Positions 43,643-52,060 of a stretch of 64,000 nt of DNA are shown here, piece after piece; position 1 is the first letter of the stretch, and every line of letters begins with the position of its first letter. Below the pieces are notes generated by a model. It was not told the origin of the DNA. It did no database searches and saw nothing but the letters and a program-made list of their open reading frames with translations. Origin of the DNA: Kribbella aluminosa (lineage in GTDB: Bacteria > Actinomycetota > Actinomycetes > Propionibacteriales > Kribbellaceae). Position numbers and translations under genes: made by a program. Location: assembly GCF_017876295.1 (NCBI RefSeq), contig NZ_JAGINT010000001.1:3038001-3102000 (forward strand). The letters run 5' to 3'.

Positions 43643-44769
43643 ACATCTTCGGATCTGAGGTGTCGGTGGCCGCGTTGCGGGAGCGGACCGGGGACCTGGC
43701 GAGTGTTGCCGGGGTTCGGGAAGTTGTGCTGGGCAACGGGGTCGAGCGCGGCGTACGGGCGGTCCAGCTGCGGAGTGCTGCCGGGCTCGAGGTGGAGGTG
43801 CTGGTCGATCGCGCGCTCGATCTGGGAGGTGCCCGGTTTCGCGGCGTACCGTTCGGGTGGCGGTCGGGGAACGGGTTCCGGCATCCGGGGCTGCACGAGC
43901 ACAGCGACGAGGGCGGGCTGTCCTGGCTGCGGGCGCTCGACGGGCTGCTGGTGTCCGGCGGGCTCGACCACACGCTGTTCGGGAACGAGGTCGACGCGAC
44001 GCAGTACCGGTATCCGCCGAAGCGGACCGTGGCGCACGGGCTGCACGGCCGGCTCACCGCGATCCCCGGGCGGCTGCTCGAGGCAGGCGAGGTGTGGGAC
44101 GGCGACCGCTGCACGTTGCGGGTGCGGGGCGAGGTCGTGCAGGCGACGTCGTTCGGTGAGCACCTGCGGCTGACCCGGACGATCGAGGTCGACTTCGACG
44201 GGCTCGAGATCCGGCTGTACGACGTGGTCGACAACGTCGGGTACGAACGGACGCCGCACATGTTCCTGTACCACCTGAACTTCGGCTGGCCGGTGATCGA
44301 CGCCGGGACCGAACTCGTCGCGCCGATCGCCGAGACGACCTGGCAGAGCGACTCGGCGGCCGTGCAGGGCGTCTCGTACCGGGTGCTGCCAGACCCGCAG
44401 CCGGGGTTCGTGGAGCAGGTGTACGAGCACCGCCTGGTCGCCGACGAGGACGGTCGGCACCGGGTCGCGCTGATCCGCGGCGACAGTACGTTCGGGGTCG
44501 AGGTGAGCTGGGACGCGGCCACCATGCCGAGCTTCTTCGAATGGCAGAACCTGCGCAGCGGCCAGTACGCCGTCGGCCTCGAACCGTCGACGCACCACGT
44601 CACCGGCGACGCAGCCGCCCGCGAGGACGGGTCGATGACGTGGCTCGAGCATGGCGAGTCCCGGTCGTACCGCACCACGATCCGCGTCCTCGACGGCGTC
44701 GAGGCGACCACCGCCGCCCGGGACGCCGTACGCCGCGTGGCCGGGCAGCCCGAAGGGAGCAACCTATGA
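43639..44769 (+). CDS. DUF4432 aldose-epimerase-like protein
   Basis: A 376-residue protein of the galactose-mutarotase superfamily, DUF4432 branch. Stretches such as VRAVQLRSAAGLEVEVLVDR and ALDLGGARFRGVPFGWRSG, the His-rich THGLHG-like VAHGLHGRLTAIPGR and HMFLYHLNFGWPVIDAG place it there. GTG 43639 overlaps the SDR stop as GTGA; ATG 43627 is an alternative. It probably interconverts anomers of the imported sugar or its oxidised form before the dehydrogenase acts. Confidence 0.85.
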   Translation: MNIFGSEVSVAALRERTGDLASVAGVREVVLGNGVERGVRAVQLRSAAGLEVEVLVDRALDLGGARFRGVPFGWRSGNGFRHPGLHEHSDEGGLSWLRALDGLLVSGGLDHTLFGNEVDATQYRYPPKRTVAHGLHGRLTAIPGRLLEAGEVWDGDRCTLRVRGEVVQATSFGEHLRLTRTIEVDFDGLEIRLYDVVDNVGYERTPHMFLYHLNFGWPVIDAGTELVAPIAETTWQSDSAAVQGVSYRVLPDPQPGFVEQVYEHRLVADEDGRHRVALIRGDSTFGVEVSWDAATMPSFFEWQNLRSGQYAVGLEPSTHHVTGDAAAREDGSMTWLEHGESRSYRTTIRVLDGVEATTAARDAVRRVAGQPEGSNL

Positions 44770-46037
44770 CGCGCAGCATCCTCGACGGCTATCGGGTGCT
44801 CGACTGCTCGATCGCGATGGCGGGGCCGTTCGCCGCGCAGCGCCTCGGTGACCTCGGCGCCGACGTGGTCAAGGTCGAGCCGGTCACCGGCGAGTGGCAA
44901 CGGCACGCCGCGGCCGGCGGCGCGCAGGGGAACGCGATCAACGTGTCGTTCCTGTCCCTCAACCGGAACAAGCGCTCACTCGCCGTCGACCTCAAGTCGG
45001 CAGCCGGGAAACAGGTGCTGACCCGCCTGGTGGAGACCGCTGACGTGTTCCTGCAGAACTACCGGCCCGGCGTGGCCGAGCGGCTGGGCGTCGACTATCC
45101 GACGCTGTCTGCGGTCAATCCGCGCCTGATCTACGTGTCGATGTCGGGGTACGGCGAGGACGGGCCGCACCGGAATCTGCCGGGCCAGGACTTGTTGCTG
45201 CAGGCAAGGTCTGGGGCGATGCTGTCGACCGGCCGGCACGGCGAGCCGCCGCAGCCGGCCGGGCAGTACCTCGTCGACGCCGTGACCGCGTCGACCGCGT
45301 TCGAGGCGGTGCTCGCGGCGTTGCTGCATCGGGAGCGGACCGGCGAGGGGCAGCTGGTGAAGGTGAACATGCTGGACGCGATCACCACGCTGCAGATGCA
45401 GGAGCTGTCGGTGTTCACCGCGGGCGGGATCCCGCAGCAGCGGGGGTCGGAGCCGCATGCGCACGTCTACATCAGGGCGCCGTACGGGACGTTCAAGACC
45501 GCGGACGGCTTCCTCGCGCTGGCGATGCCGGACCTGCCGACGCTCGGGCGGGTGATCGGCGAGGACCGGTTCCTGGAGATGGACTCGGAGGTACACGGCT
45601 GGACGCATCGCGACGAGCTGTTCCGGCTGACCGCCGAGCGGCTGCTGCTGCGTACGACGGACGAATGGCTGACGGCGTTGACCGAGGCCGGGATCTGGTG
45701 CGGGCCGGTGTACGACTACCAGCAGTTGGTCGACGATCCGCAGATCCGGCACAACGGAACCTTCGTCGAGTACGACCACCCCACCGAGGGCCGCGTCAAG
45801 ACACCCGGCTTCCCGTACACCTTCGAGAAGACCCCCGCAACGGTCGAGCGCGGCGCACCCCTGGTCGGCGAACACACCCGCGAGATCCTGACCGAGGCCG
45901 GCCTCACTCCAGACGAGATCACGGAGCTGCTGGACGACGGGACAGTCGCCGAAACCCGCCTGGAGGACGCCGGCAGGCGCTCGCCCGCCCCTGACACCCG
46001 CTCGGCGGGCGTGGCCCCCGATATCGGGGTGCGGTGA
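44766..46037 (+). CDS. family III CoA transferase (CaiB/BaiF type)
   Basis: A 423-residue CaiB/BaiF family III CoA transferase. Marks are YRVLDCSIAMAGPFAAQRLG, LGADVVKVEPVTGEWQRHAA, LNRNKRSLAVDLKSAAGK and VFLQNYRPGVAERLGVDYPT, and the catalytic Asp is in the NLPGQDLLLQARSGAM stretch. It starts with ATGA overlap and ends overlapping the next gene. Such enzymes move CoA from a donor thioester to an organic acid. That is unusual for a sugar operon and, with the enoyl-CoA hydratase two genes on, implies a CoA-dependent breakdown step. Confidence 0.92.
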   Translation: MTRSILDGYRVLDCSIAMAGPFAAQRLGDLGADVVKVEPVTGEWQRHAAAGGAQGNAINVSFLSLNRNKRSLAVDLKSAAGKQVLTRLVETADVFLQNYRPGVAERLGVDYPTLSAVNPRLIYVSMSGYGEDGPHRNLPGQDLLLQARSGAMLSTGRHGEPPQPAGQYLVDAVTASTAFEAVLAALLHRERTGEGQLVKVNMLDAITTLQMQELSVFTAGGIPQQRGSEPHAHVYIRAPYGTFKTADGFLALAMPDLPTLGRVIGEDRFLEMDSEVHGWTHRDELFRLTAERLLLRTTDEWLTALTEAGIWCGPVYDYQQLVDDPQIRHNGTFVEYDHPTEGRVKTPGFPYTFEKTPATVERGAPLVGEHTREILTEAGLTPDEITELLDDGTVAETRLEDAGRRSPAPDTRSAGVAPDIGVR

Positions 46038-47104
46038 TGGGGTCTTACCGCGGGTTGACCTGGGATCATCCGCGGGGGCGGGACGCGCTGGTGCAAGCGT
46101 CTGTGCAGCGCGGGATCGATCTGGTCTGGGACGTGCATCCGTTGAGCGGGTTCGAGTCCACGCCGATCAGCGAGCTGGCCGAGCGGTACGACGTGATCGT
46201 GCTCGACCACCCGCATCTCGGCGACGCGACGGAGTACCTGCAACCGGTCGACGACCTGCTGGACGGCGAATTCGTCGGGCCGAGTGTCGCGTCGTACCAA
46301 CTGGACGGCCACCTCTGGGCGCTCCCGCTGGACGCCGCCACCCAGGTCGCCGCGACCCGCACCGACCTCGCCGGCCCGCCGCCGCGGCTCTGGCCGGAGG
46401 TGATCGCCCTGTCGCACCGGGCACCGGTAGCCCTGTGCGTCGCCGGTCCGCACGCGCTGCTCACCTACATGTCGATCTCGGTAGCGCTGGGGGAGGAGCC
46501 CACCTTCACCCCCACCGCCACCGCCCAACGCGCGCTCGAACTGATGACCGACCTGGCAACCCGCGCGCCCAAGGACACCCAGACCCTCGACCCGATCGGC
46601 CTGCTGGACGCGATGGTCTCCGACGACACCGTCGCGCACTGCCCGCTGGTCTACGGCTACGTGAACTACTCGTCCACCACACTAACGCGCCGCGTCACCT
46701 TCACCGACGCGCCATCGGAGTACCCAGGATCGAGGCCGGGTTCGACGATCGGCGGCACCGGCCTGGCGATCACGCGCCGTTGCCCGGCCACCCCCGAGCT
46801 CCTCGACCACCTCCGCTGGTTGCTGTCGGCAACAGCACAGGAGACGTTCGTACCGGCGTACTCCGGCCAGCCCGCCCGACTCAGCGCCTGGACCTCGGAC
46901 ACGGTCAACGCACCCGTCGCCGGCTTCTACCGATCGACGCTGAGCACCATCACGTCAGCCTGGGTACGACCCCGCAACCCCGGCTACATCGAGTTCCAGA
47001 CCGCGGCCGGCGAGTTGATCCGGGACATCGTGTACGGCGACGTCACGACCACCGCGGGCCTCGACCAGCTCGCGACCCTGTGGAAAGGCATCGGCAATGA
47101 GTGA
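46037..47104 (+). CDS. solute-binding-protein-like protein without a signal peptide
   Basis: A 355-residue protein whose fold pattern resembles ABC solute-binding proteins: RGLTWDHPRGRDALVQASVQ, YDVIVLDHPHLGDATEYLQP, LWALPLDAATQVAATRTDL and PGSTIGGTGLAITRRCPATP. Yet it begins directly with the mature-like part and has no leader or lipobox, so it should stay in the cytoplasm. GTG 46034 is an alternative start. It sits between the CoA transferase and the enoyl-CoA hydratase, overlapping both. It may bind a pathway intermediate or have become an enzyme; its job is unknown. Confidence 0.75.
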   Translation: MGSYRGLTWDHPRGRDALVQASVQRGIDLVWDVHPLSGFESTPISELAERYDVIVLDHPHLGDATEYLQPVDDLLDGEFVGPSVASYQLDGHLWALPLDAATQVAATRTDLAGPPPRLWPEVIALSHRAPVALCVAGPHALLTYMSISVALGEEPTFTPTATAQRALELMTDLATRAPKDTQTLDPIGLLDAMVSDDTVAHCPLVYGYVNYSSTTLTRRVTFTDAPSEYPGSRPGSTIGGTGLAITRRCPATPELLDHLRWLLSATAQETFVPAYSGQPARLSAWTSDTVNAPVAGFYRSTLSTITSAWVRPRNPGYIEFQTAAGELIRDIVYGDVTTTAGLDQLATLWKGIGNE

Positions 47105-47864
47105 AGAGGTGCAGTTCGAGCAGCACGGCCAGGTCGCCGTCATCACCCTCGACCGGCCCGCGAAACTGAACGCGGTGACCGCAGGCATGTCCGACGCGCT
47201 GGTCGGACTGGCCCGGCACTGCAACGATTCCGACGACGTACGCGCCGTCATCCTGACCGGCACCGGGCGCGCCTTCAGCGCCGGCTCCGACATCGCGGAG
47301 CTCGACAAGTACCCGACCCCGTGGGCGTTCCGGAACCGCGCGGACTACTGCGACGCGCTCAAGGTCCTCCGGAAACCGATAGTTGCCGCAGTCAACGGGT
47401 TCGCCCTCGGCGGCGGACTCGAAACGGCGCTGATCTGCGACATCCGCCTGGCATCGAGTACGGCGGTGTTCGCGGCGGCCGAGGTGAAGCTCGGATGGAT
47501 CGGCGGCGGCGGGATGTCCGCGCTGCTGACCCACACCGTCGGTCCGGGAAACGCCGCGCTGATGCTGATGACCGGCGACCCCGTCGACGCACAGCGCGCG
47601 CTGACCTGGGGGCTGGTCAGCGAGGTCCTCGAGCCGGACGCCCTGCTGCCCCGGGCGCTGGAACTCGCCACCACGATCGCCTCCCGCGCCCCGATCGCCG
47701 TCGAGACCGCGAAGGCCAACGTGTCGGCCGCCCTGAACATGCCGCTGGAACAGGCGGTCGCCTACGAACGCGACGTACAGACGATCTGCTTCGCAACCAG
47801 CGACGCCGCGGAGGGCCGCGCAGCCTTCGCCGAGAAACGCGCCCCCCGCTTCACCCGGACCTAG
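47097..47864 (+). CDS. enoyl-CoA hydratase/isomerase
   Basis: A 255-residue crotonase-family protein: VITLDRPAKLNAVTAGMSDA, GRAFSAGSDIAELDK (first oxyanion-hole part), AVNGFALGGGLETALICDIR (second), and AAEVKLGWIGGGGMSALL with a Glu in the active-site position. It overlaps the previous gene by 8 bases and ends the operon. It would hydrate or rearrange the CoA thioester made by the transferase at 44766. Confidence 0.92.
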   Translation: MSEEVQFEQHGQVAVITLDRPAKLNAVTAGMSDALVGLARHCNDSDDVRAVILTGTGRAFSAGSDIAELDKYPTPWAFRNRADYCDALKVLRKPIVAAVNGFALGGGLETALICDIRLASSTAVFAAAEVKLGWIGGGGMSALLTHTVGPGNAALMLMTGDPVDAQRALTWGLVSEVLEPDALLPRALELATTIASRAPIAVETAKANVSAALNMPLEQAVAYERDVQTICFATSDAAEGRAAFAEKRAPRFTRT

Positions 47865-48144
47865 CACCGCCCCATTGCGCGAGGCGCGCGACCTGTGCGC
47901 CACGCGGGATGGAGCCCCGGGGCGCCGGTGGCAGCCGCACCCCACCGCGCTGAGCATGCGGATCTGGTCCACAAGGGCGACCCACACCGTGCCGTCCGTG
48001 TGCAGGGCCGACAGGTAGAGCACCGGCGGGACACCGTACGCGCGATCCCGATCACGCTCAGGTGCACTACCCGACCGGTCGACACCTCCTGTTGAGAATG
48101 CACACCACCTGGCAACAACCACCCGCACAGGCAACATAAGTTCC

Positions 48145-48212
48145 GGTTGACCCGTAAGTTGGTGGGTTGTCCCGCCGTGCAAGGGGTCAACCCACCAACT
48201 CACGGGTCAACC
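48145..48212. repeat. large palindrome with 25-bp arms
   Basis: The arms at 48145-48169 and 48188-48212 are reverse complements with one mismatch, separated by 18 bases. Each arm contains GTTGACCC and TTGGTGGGTTG or its complement. It could fold into a very stable stem, as in a strong terminator between convergent genes or a REP-like mobile palindrome. There is no T-run after it. Confidence 0.75.
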
Positions 48213-48350
48213 CCGCGCTGTTTAGGGCGGAGGTGGCAGCACCATGAGCTCCTCCTCTCGGAGCAGCGCCAGTTCCCTACGCCGGACGTTCGAGTCAGGT
48301 GCATCGCCGGCCCCCGCCGCACCTCGCCGTGGAGCTGATCGGAACCCCAC

Positions 48351-48455
48351 CTTGGGCACCCATCAACCACCTTCCGTGGCGAAATCTGGTTGCCCCATGC
48401 CCAAAGCGCCAGCAGCACCGTGGACTCGCCCGGGCGGGGGGCGTGGGTGCCCAAG
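48351..48455. repeat. inverted repeat with 12-bp arms
   Basis: CTTGGGCACCCA at 48351-48362 and TGGGTGCCCAAG at 48444-48455 are perfect complements 81 bases apart. Purpose unknown; they could be the ends of a small mobile palindromic element, but no target duplication was seen. Confidence 0.5.
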
Positions 48456-48582
48456 TTCGGCTCGGCGAGTGGCAGGGGCGTGTCGTCGGCAATCGTTTGC
48501 GGACGGCGAGGTGGCGACATTCGGCGTGGATCCGCCGGGTACGGGCGGCCTGTGGTCCGGTCGATGCGAGGTTGGGGCGGCG

Positions 48583-49260
48583 CTAGGGTTTTAGGGTTCG
48601 GCGGATCCAGTTCTCGATGCCGGCGACGTGGGTGAGCGACAGGGCGGCGGCGACGCTCGGCTGGCGCTCGCCGATCGACAGGGCGATCGCTCGGTGCTCG
48701 CGCTGGGTCTGCCCGAACGCGTCCTCCTGAGTGACAGCTCGCCACGCCCGCGCCTGGTGCGTCCGACCGGCGACGCTGTCGATCAACGAGCAGAGCACCG
48801 GGTTGCTGGCGGCCGCCGCGATGCGGTGGTGGAACTCGAGGTCGTTCGCGACCAGCTCGCCGATCGGGCTGTCCGGGTCGACGGCCTCGGTCAGCGCCAG
48901 CAGTCCGGCCGCGTCGTCGTCGTTCATCAGCCGGGCCGCTTTCTCGGCCGCCATCGGTTCGAGTGCCCGGCGTACCTCGAACAGGTCGAGGATGCTGGAG
49001 TCCTGGTGGAAGTCGATGATGAAGCTCATCGTCTCCAGCAGCAGGTCGGGCGTCAGGCTGGTGACGTAGGTGCCGTCCCCGCGCCGTACGTCGAGGATCC
49101 GCAGCATCGACAGCACGCTGACCGCCTCGCGCAGCGGGCTCCGGGAGATGCCGAGCTGCTCCGCGAGGTCGGCCTCGCGGGGCAGCTTGTCACCCGGCTG
49201 CAGCCGGCCGTCGAGGATCATCGCCTTGATCTTCTCGATCGCGACGTCGGTCAGCGCCAT
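48583..49260 (-). CDS. FadR/FCD-type GntR regulator
   Basis: A 225-residue GntR protein of the FadR branch: winged helix MALTDVAIEKIKAMILDGRL, PGDKLPREADLAEQLGISRS and PLREAVSVLSMLRILDVRRG. The FCD domain keeps the metal-binding pattern (EVRRALEPMAAEKAARL, NDLEFHHRIAAAASNPVL, EHRAIALSIGERQP). ATG 49260 follows AAAGGCAG. It is the third gene after the FAH hydrolase and SDR genes on the minus strand and probably senses their sugar-acid substrate. Confidence 0.92.
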   Translation of the reverse strand: MALTDVAIEKIKAMILDGRLQPGDKLPREADLAEQLGISRSPLREAVSVLSMLRILDVRRGDGTYVTSLTPDLLLETMSFIIDFHQDSSILDLFEVRRALEPMAAEKAARLMNDDDAAGLLALTEAVDPDSPIGELVANDLEFHHRIAAAASNPVLCSLIDSVAGRTHQARAWRAVTQEDAFGQTQREHRAIALSIGERQPSVAAALSLTHVAGIENWIRRTLKP

Positions 49261-49270
49261 GTACTGCCTT

Positions 49271-49366
49271 TCGGTCTTCCTGCGGCCCCAGTCGTTCGGC
49301 CCAGTCGTTCGGCCCCAGTCGTTCAGCCCGGTCTTCCGGCCCGGTCTTCCGGCGTCAGTCTTTTGG
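49271..49366. repeat. degenerate 13-14-bp tandem repeat, about seven copies
   Basis: Units of the type CCCAGTCGTTCGG or CCCGGTCTTCCGG follow each other from 49271 to 49366. The last unit covers the stop codon of the SDR gene, and the first reaches the ribosome site of the GntR gene. Copies 2-4 and copies 5-6 form two near-identical subsets, suggesting stepwise slippage. Confidence 0.7.
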
Positions 49367-50113
49367 ACGCAGCCGCAGCGTAGCCATCCCGCCGTCGACG
49401 GCCAGCGCCGTACCCGCGGTCGAGCCGGAGGACGGCCCTGCCAGGTAGACGATCGCGAGCGCGACCTCCTCGGCCGCGACCAGTCGGCCGTGCGGCTGGC
49501 GAGCGTCGAGCGCGGCGCGCTCGGCCACCGGATCCGGTGCAGCGTCGAGGAGGCGCTGGACCCAGGGTGTCGCCGCCGTACCGGGGTTCACGCAGTTGAC
49601 CCGGATCCCTTCGCGGAGGTGGTCCGCGGCCATCGCCATGGTGAGCGACTGCACCGCGCCCTTCGTGGTCGAGTACAGCGCGCGCTGCGGAATACCTGTG
49701 GTCGCGGCGACCGAGGCGACGTTGACGATTGCGGCGGCAGGCGACTTCCGCAGGTACGGCAGGGCGGCGCGGCTGACCCGGACGGCGCCCATCACGTTGA
49801 CGTCGAACACCTTGTGCCACTGGTCGTCTGGGTTGTCCTCGACCGTGCCCTGGGCGCCGATGCCGGCGTTGTTGACCAGTACGTCGATCCGGCCGAACGC
49901 CTCCACGACCTGCTGCACCGCCGTACGCACGCTCTCGTCGTCGGTGACGTCCGCCTGGATCCCGAGTACGCCGTCGGGGGCGCCGGACGGGTCGAGGTCG
50001 AACGCCGCCACGCGCGCGCCGCGGGCCGTCAGCTCGCGGGCCGTCGCCGCGCCGATCCCGGAGCCGCCGCCGGTGACGATCGCGACCAGGTCGTCGTACT
50101 CCGCGCCGCTCAT
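49355..50113 (-). CDS. SDR, probable 2-keto-3-deoxy-sugar-acid dehydrogenase
   Basis: A 252-residue classical SDR. TGGGSGIGAATARELTARGA is the cofactor motif, NNAGIGAQG follows, the active site is NVASVAATTGIPQRALYSTT with Tyr-x-x-x-Lys, then NCVNPGTAATPW and AGTALAVDGG. ATG 50113 overlaps the FAH stop (ATGA). With an FAH-family hydrolase upstream and an aldose dehydrogenase divergent, it matches the 2-keto-3-deoxy-L-fuconate dehydrogenase step of the oxidative L-fucose pathway. The precise substrate is inferred. Confidence 0.88.
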   Translation of the reverse strand: MSGAEYDDLVAIVTGGGSGIGAATARELTARGARVAAFDLDPSGAPDGVLGIQADVTDDESVRTAVQQVVEAFGRIDVLVNNAGIGAQGTVEDNPDDQWHKVFDVNVMGAVRVSRAALPYLRKSPAAAIVNVASVAATTGIPQRALYSTTKGAVQSLTMAMAADHLREGIRVNCVNPGTAATPWVQRLLDAAPDPVAERAALDARQPHGRLVAAEEVALAIVYLAGPSSGSTAGTALAVDGGMATLRLRPKD

Positions 50114-50970
50114 CTGCGGGCCTCGTACGCGACGTACTCCTGGCGCTGCCGGCCGAGACCGTCGATCTCGACCTCGACGACATCACCCGGCTGCAGGTAC
50201 GGGAACCGGCCGGAGAGTGCGACGCCTTCCGGCGTACCGGTCATGATCAGGTCGCCAGGGTCGAGCACCATGTACTGGCTCAGGTGGTGGATCACGGTCG
50301 CCACGTCGAAGATCTGGTCGGCCGTGCTGGAGTCCTGCCGCGGCTCACCGTTGACGAAGCTGCGCAGCGTGAGCTTCTGGTGCTCGACCTCGTCGGGCGT
50401 GACCAGCCACGGACCGACCGGGCTGAAGCCGGCGGCGATCTTGCCCTTGCTCCACTGACCGCCGGACTGCTCGATCTGGAACGCCCGCTCGGACAGGTCG
50501 TTCGCCACCACGAACCCGGCCACGTGGTCGAGGCTGTCCGCGGGAGAGTCGAGGTACGACGCGCGCTTGCCGATCACGACGCCGAGCTCGACCTCCCAGT
50601 CGGTCTTGGTGCTGCCGCGCGGGATCGTCACCGGGTCGTTCGGGCCGGCCAGCGTGTTCGGGGCCTTGAAGAAGATCACCGGCGACGACGGCGGCTCGGC
50701 GCCGGACTCGGCGGCGTGCGCGGCGTAGTTCATACCGATGCAGACGATCGCACCCGGCCGGCTGATCGGGGCGCCGATCCGGAGGCCGTCCGCGTTCTCG
50801 ACCGGCGGCAGTTCACCGGCGGCCAGCGCGGCCGCGACCCGGGCCGGTCCGCCGGACTCCCAGAACCGGGCGTCGAGGTCCGCGGTGATGCCGGTGAGGT
50901 CCCGTACTCCGTCGCCGGTGACGACGACCGGCACCTCCGCGCCGACCGGACCTAAGCGGGCGAACTTCAT
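50110..50970 (-). CDS. FAH-family hydrolase, probable 2,4-diketo-3-deoxy sugar-acid hydrolase
   Basis: A 286-residue fumarylacetoacetate-hydrolase family protein. Metal ligands and core are visible: PGAIVCIGMNYAAHAAESG, FFKAPNTLAGPNDPVTIPRG, TDWEVELGVVIGKRA, GFVVANDLSERAFQIEQSG, and GDLIMTGTPEGVALSG. Family members of this size cleave C-C bonds of diketo acids, including 2,4-diketo-3-deoxy-L-fuconate to pyruvate plus L-lactate (or glycolate for the D-arabinose version). It is first of the minus-strand operon and divergent from the aldose dehydrogenase-like gene. Confidence 0.88.
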   Translation of the reverse strand: MKFARLGPVGAEVPVVVTGDGVRDLTGITADLDARFWESGGPARVAAALAAGELPPVENADGLRIGAPISRPGAIVCIGMNYAAHAAESGAEPPSSPVIFFKAPNTLAGPNDPVTIPRGSTKTDWEVELGVVIGKRASYLDSPADSLDHVAGFVVANDLSERAFQIEQSGGQWSKGKIAAGFSPVGPWLVTPDEVEHQKLTLRSFVNGEPRQDSSTADQIFDVATVIHHLSQYMVLDPGDLIMTGTPEGVALSGRFPYLQPGDVVEVEIDGLGRQRQEYVAYEARR

Positions 50971-51094
50971 CTACTCCTCCAGAGATCTTATCTTTAGCCG
51001 CGTCGCTGGCGGTTAAGGTGGCTTTTGCTCACCTTGACACCTGAAACATGTGATGTCTAGCGTCGTGCTCACAGTTCAGACACCGGGAGCAGAT

Positions 51095-52060
51095 GTGATC
51101 GACGTACCGCGGTTCGGGCTCGGGTGCGCGCCGCTCGGCAACCTGTTCGAGGAGTTCTCCGACGAGCAGGCCGACGCGATCCTGACCGCGGCCTGGGCGT
51201 CCGGCGTCCGGTACTTCGACACCGCGCCGCACTACGGCCTCGGCCTGTCCGAGCAGCGCCTCGGCCGCTTCCTCGCCACCAAGCCCCGCGACGAGTACGT
51301 CGTCTCCACGAAGGTCGGCCGGCTGCTCCGCGACAACCCGTCCTGGGACGGTACGGCGATGGACGCGACCGGCTTCGTCGTACCGGCAAGGCTCCGACGG
51401 GAACTCGACTACTCCGCGGCCGGCGTCCGGGCCTCCGTCGAGGACTCACTCACCCGACTCGGCCTGGACCGGATCGACATCCTCTTCGTCCACGACCCCG
51501 AACTGTCCGGAGACCCGCGCGCAACGGAGTCCGCCCTGACTGCACTGGCCGACCTCCGCACCGAGGGCCTCGTGGACGCGATCGGCACCGGCTCCCTCGG
51601 CATCGACGCCCTACTGACGACGGCCCGCTCCGGCCTCGCCGACGTACTGATGGTCGCCAACCGCTACACGCTCCTGGACCAGAGCGTCGCCCCCGACCTC
51701 CTGTCGGCCTGCGACGACCACAACGTCCGGATCATCGCCGCGGCCGTCTTCAACAGCGGTCTCCTGGCGACCACCCCACACCGAAACGCCAAGTACGACT
51801 ACTCCGCCGTACCCGACGAAGTCCTCACCCGAGCCCTCACCCTCAACACCATCTGCACCAGCCACGGCGTCCCCCTCCCCGTCGCCGCCCTCCGCTACCC
51901 CCTACAAGACCCCCGAGTCCTCGCGGTAGTAGCCGGCGCCACCACCCCCACCCAAATCCACCAGAACCTCGCCCACCTCACCACCCCAATCCCCCCAGCC
52001 CTCTGGCAGGACCTGGCCAACCACGGCCTGATCCCTGAGCTGAGACGCGTCCCCGGGTAA
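51095..52060 (+). CDS. aldo/keto reductase, D-threo-aldose / L-fucose dehydrogenase-like
   Basis: A 321-residue AKR with tetrad YFDTAPHYGLG (Asp, Tyr), VSTKVGRLLRDNP (Lys) and ILFVHDPELSG (His). Length and motifs fit D-threo-aldose 1-dehydrogenases. GTG 51095 is preferred over 51050 as GGGAG at 51085-51089 is well placed before it. Divergent from the FAH-SDR-GntR operon, it would oxidise L-fucose, L-galactose or D-arabinose to its lactone, supplying the pathway. Confidence 0.85.
   Translation: MIDVPRFGLGCAPLGNLFEEFSDEQADAILTAAWASGVRYFDTAPHYGLGLSEQRLGRFLATKPRDEYVVSTKVGRLLRDNPSWDGTAMDATGFVVPARLRRELDYSAAGVRASVEDSLTRLGLDRIDILFVHDPELSGDPRATESALTALADLRTEGLVDAIGTGSLGIDALLTTARSGLADVLMVANRYTLLDQSVAPDLLSACDDHNVRIIAAAVFNSGLLATTPHRNAKYDYSAVPDEVLTRALTLNTICTSHGVPLPVAALRYPLQDPRVLAVVAGATTPTQIHQNLAHLTTPIPPALWQDLANHGLIPELRRVPG

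Larger units (their letters stand above)
47865..48582. other. 718-bp gene-free region between convergent genes
   Basis: No frame looks like a real protein on either strand. It holds a large palindrome at 48145-48212, a second inverted repeat at 48351-48455, a GC palindrome GCCCCGGGGC at 47914-47923 near the operon end, and a LacI-site-like GCAATCGTTTGC at 48489-48500 with no obvious target. The rest may be decayed coding sequence. Confidence 0.5.

Noticed and set aside
48200..48745. Minus-strand frame in the gene-free region
   Set aside because: Overlaps the end of the GntR gene, is Pro/Arg-rich and has no family features, so it was not called a gene.
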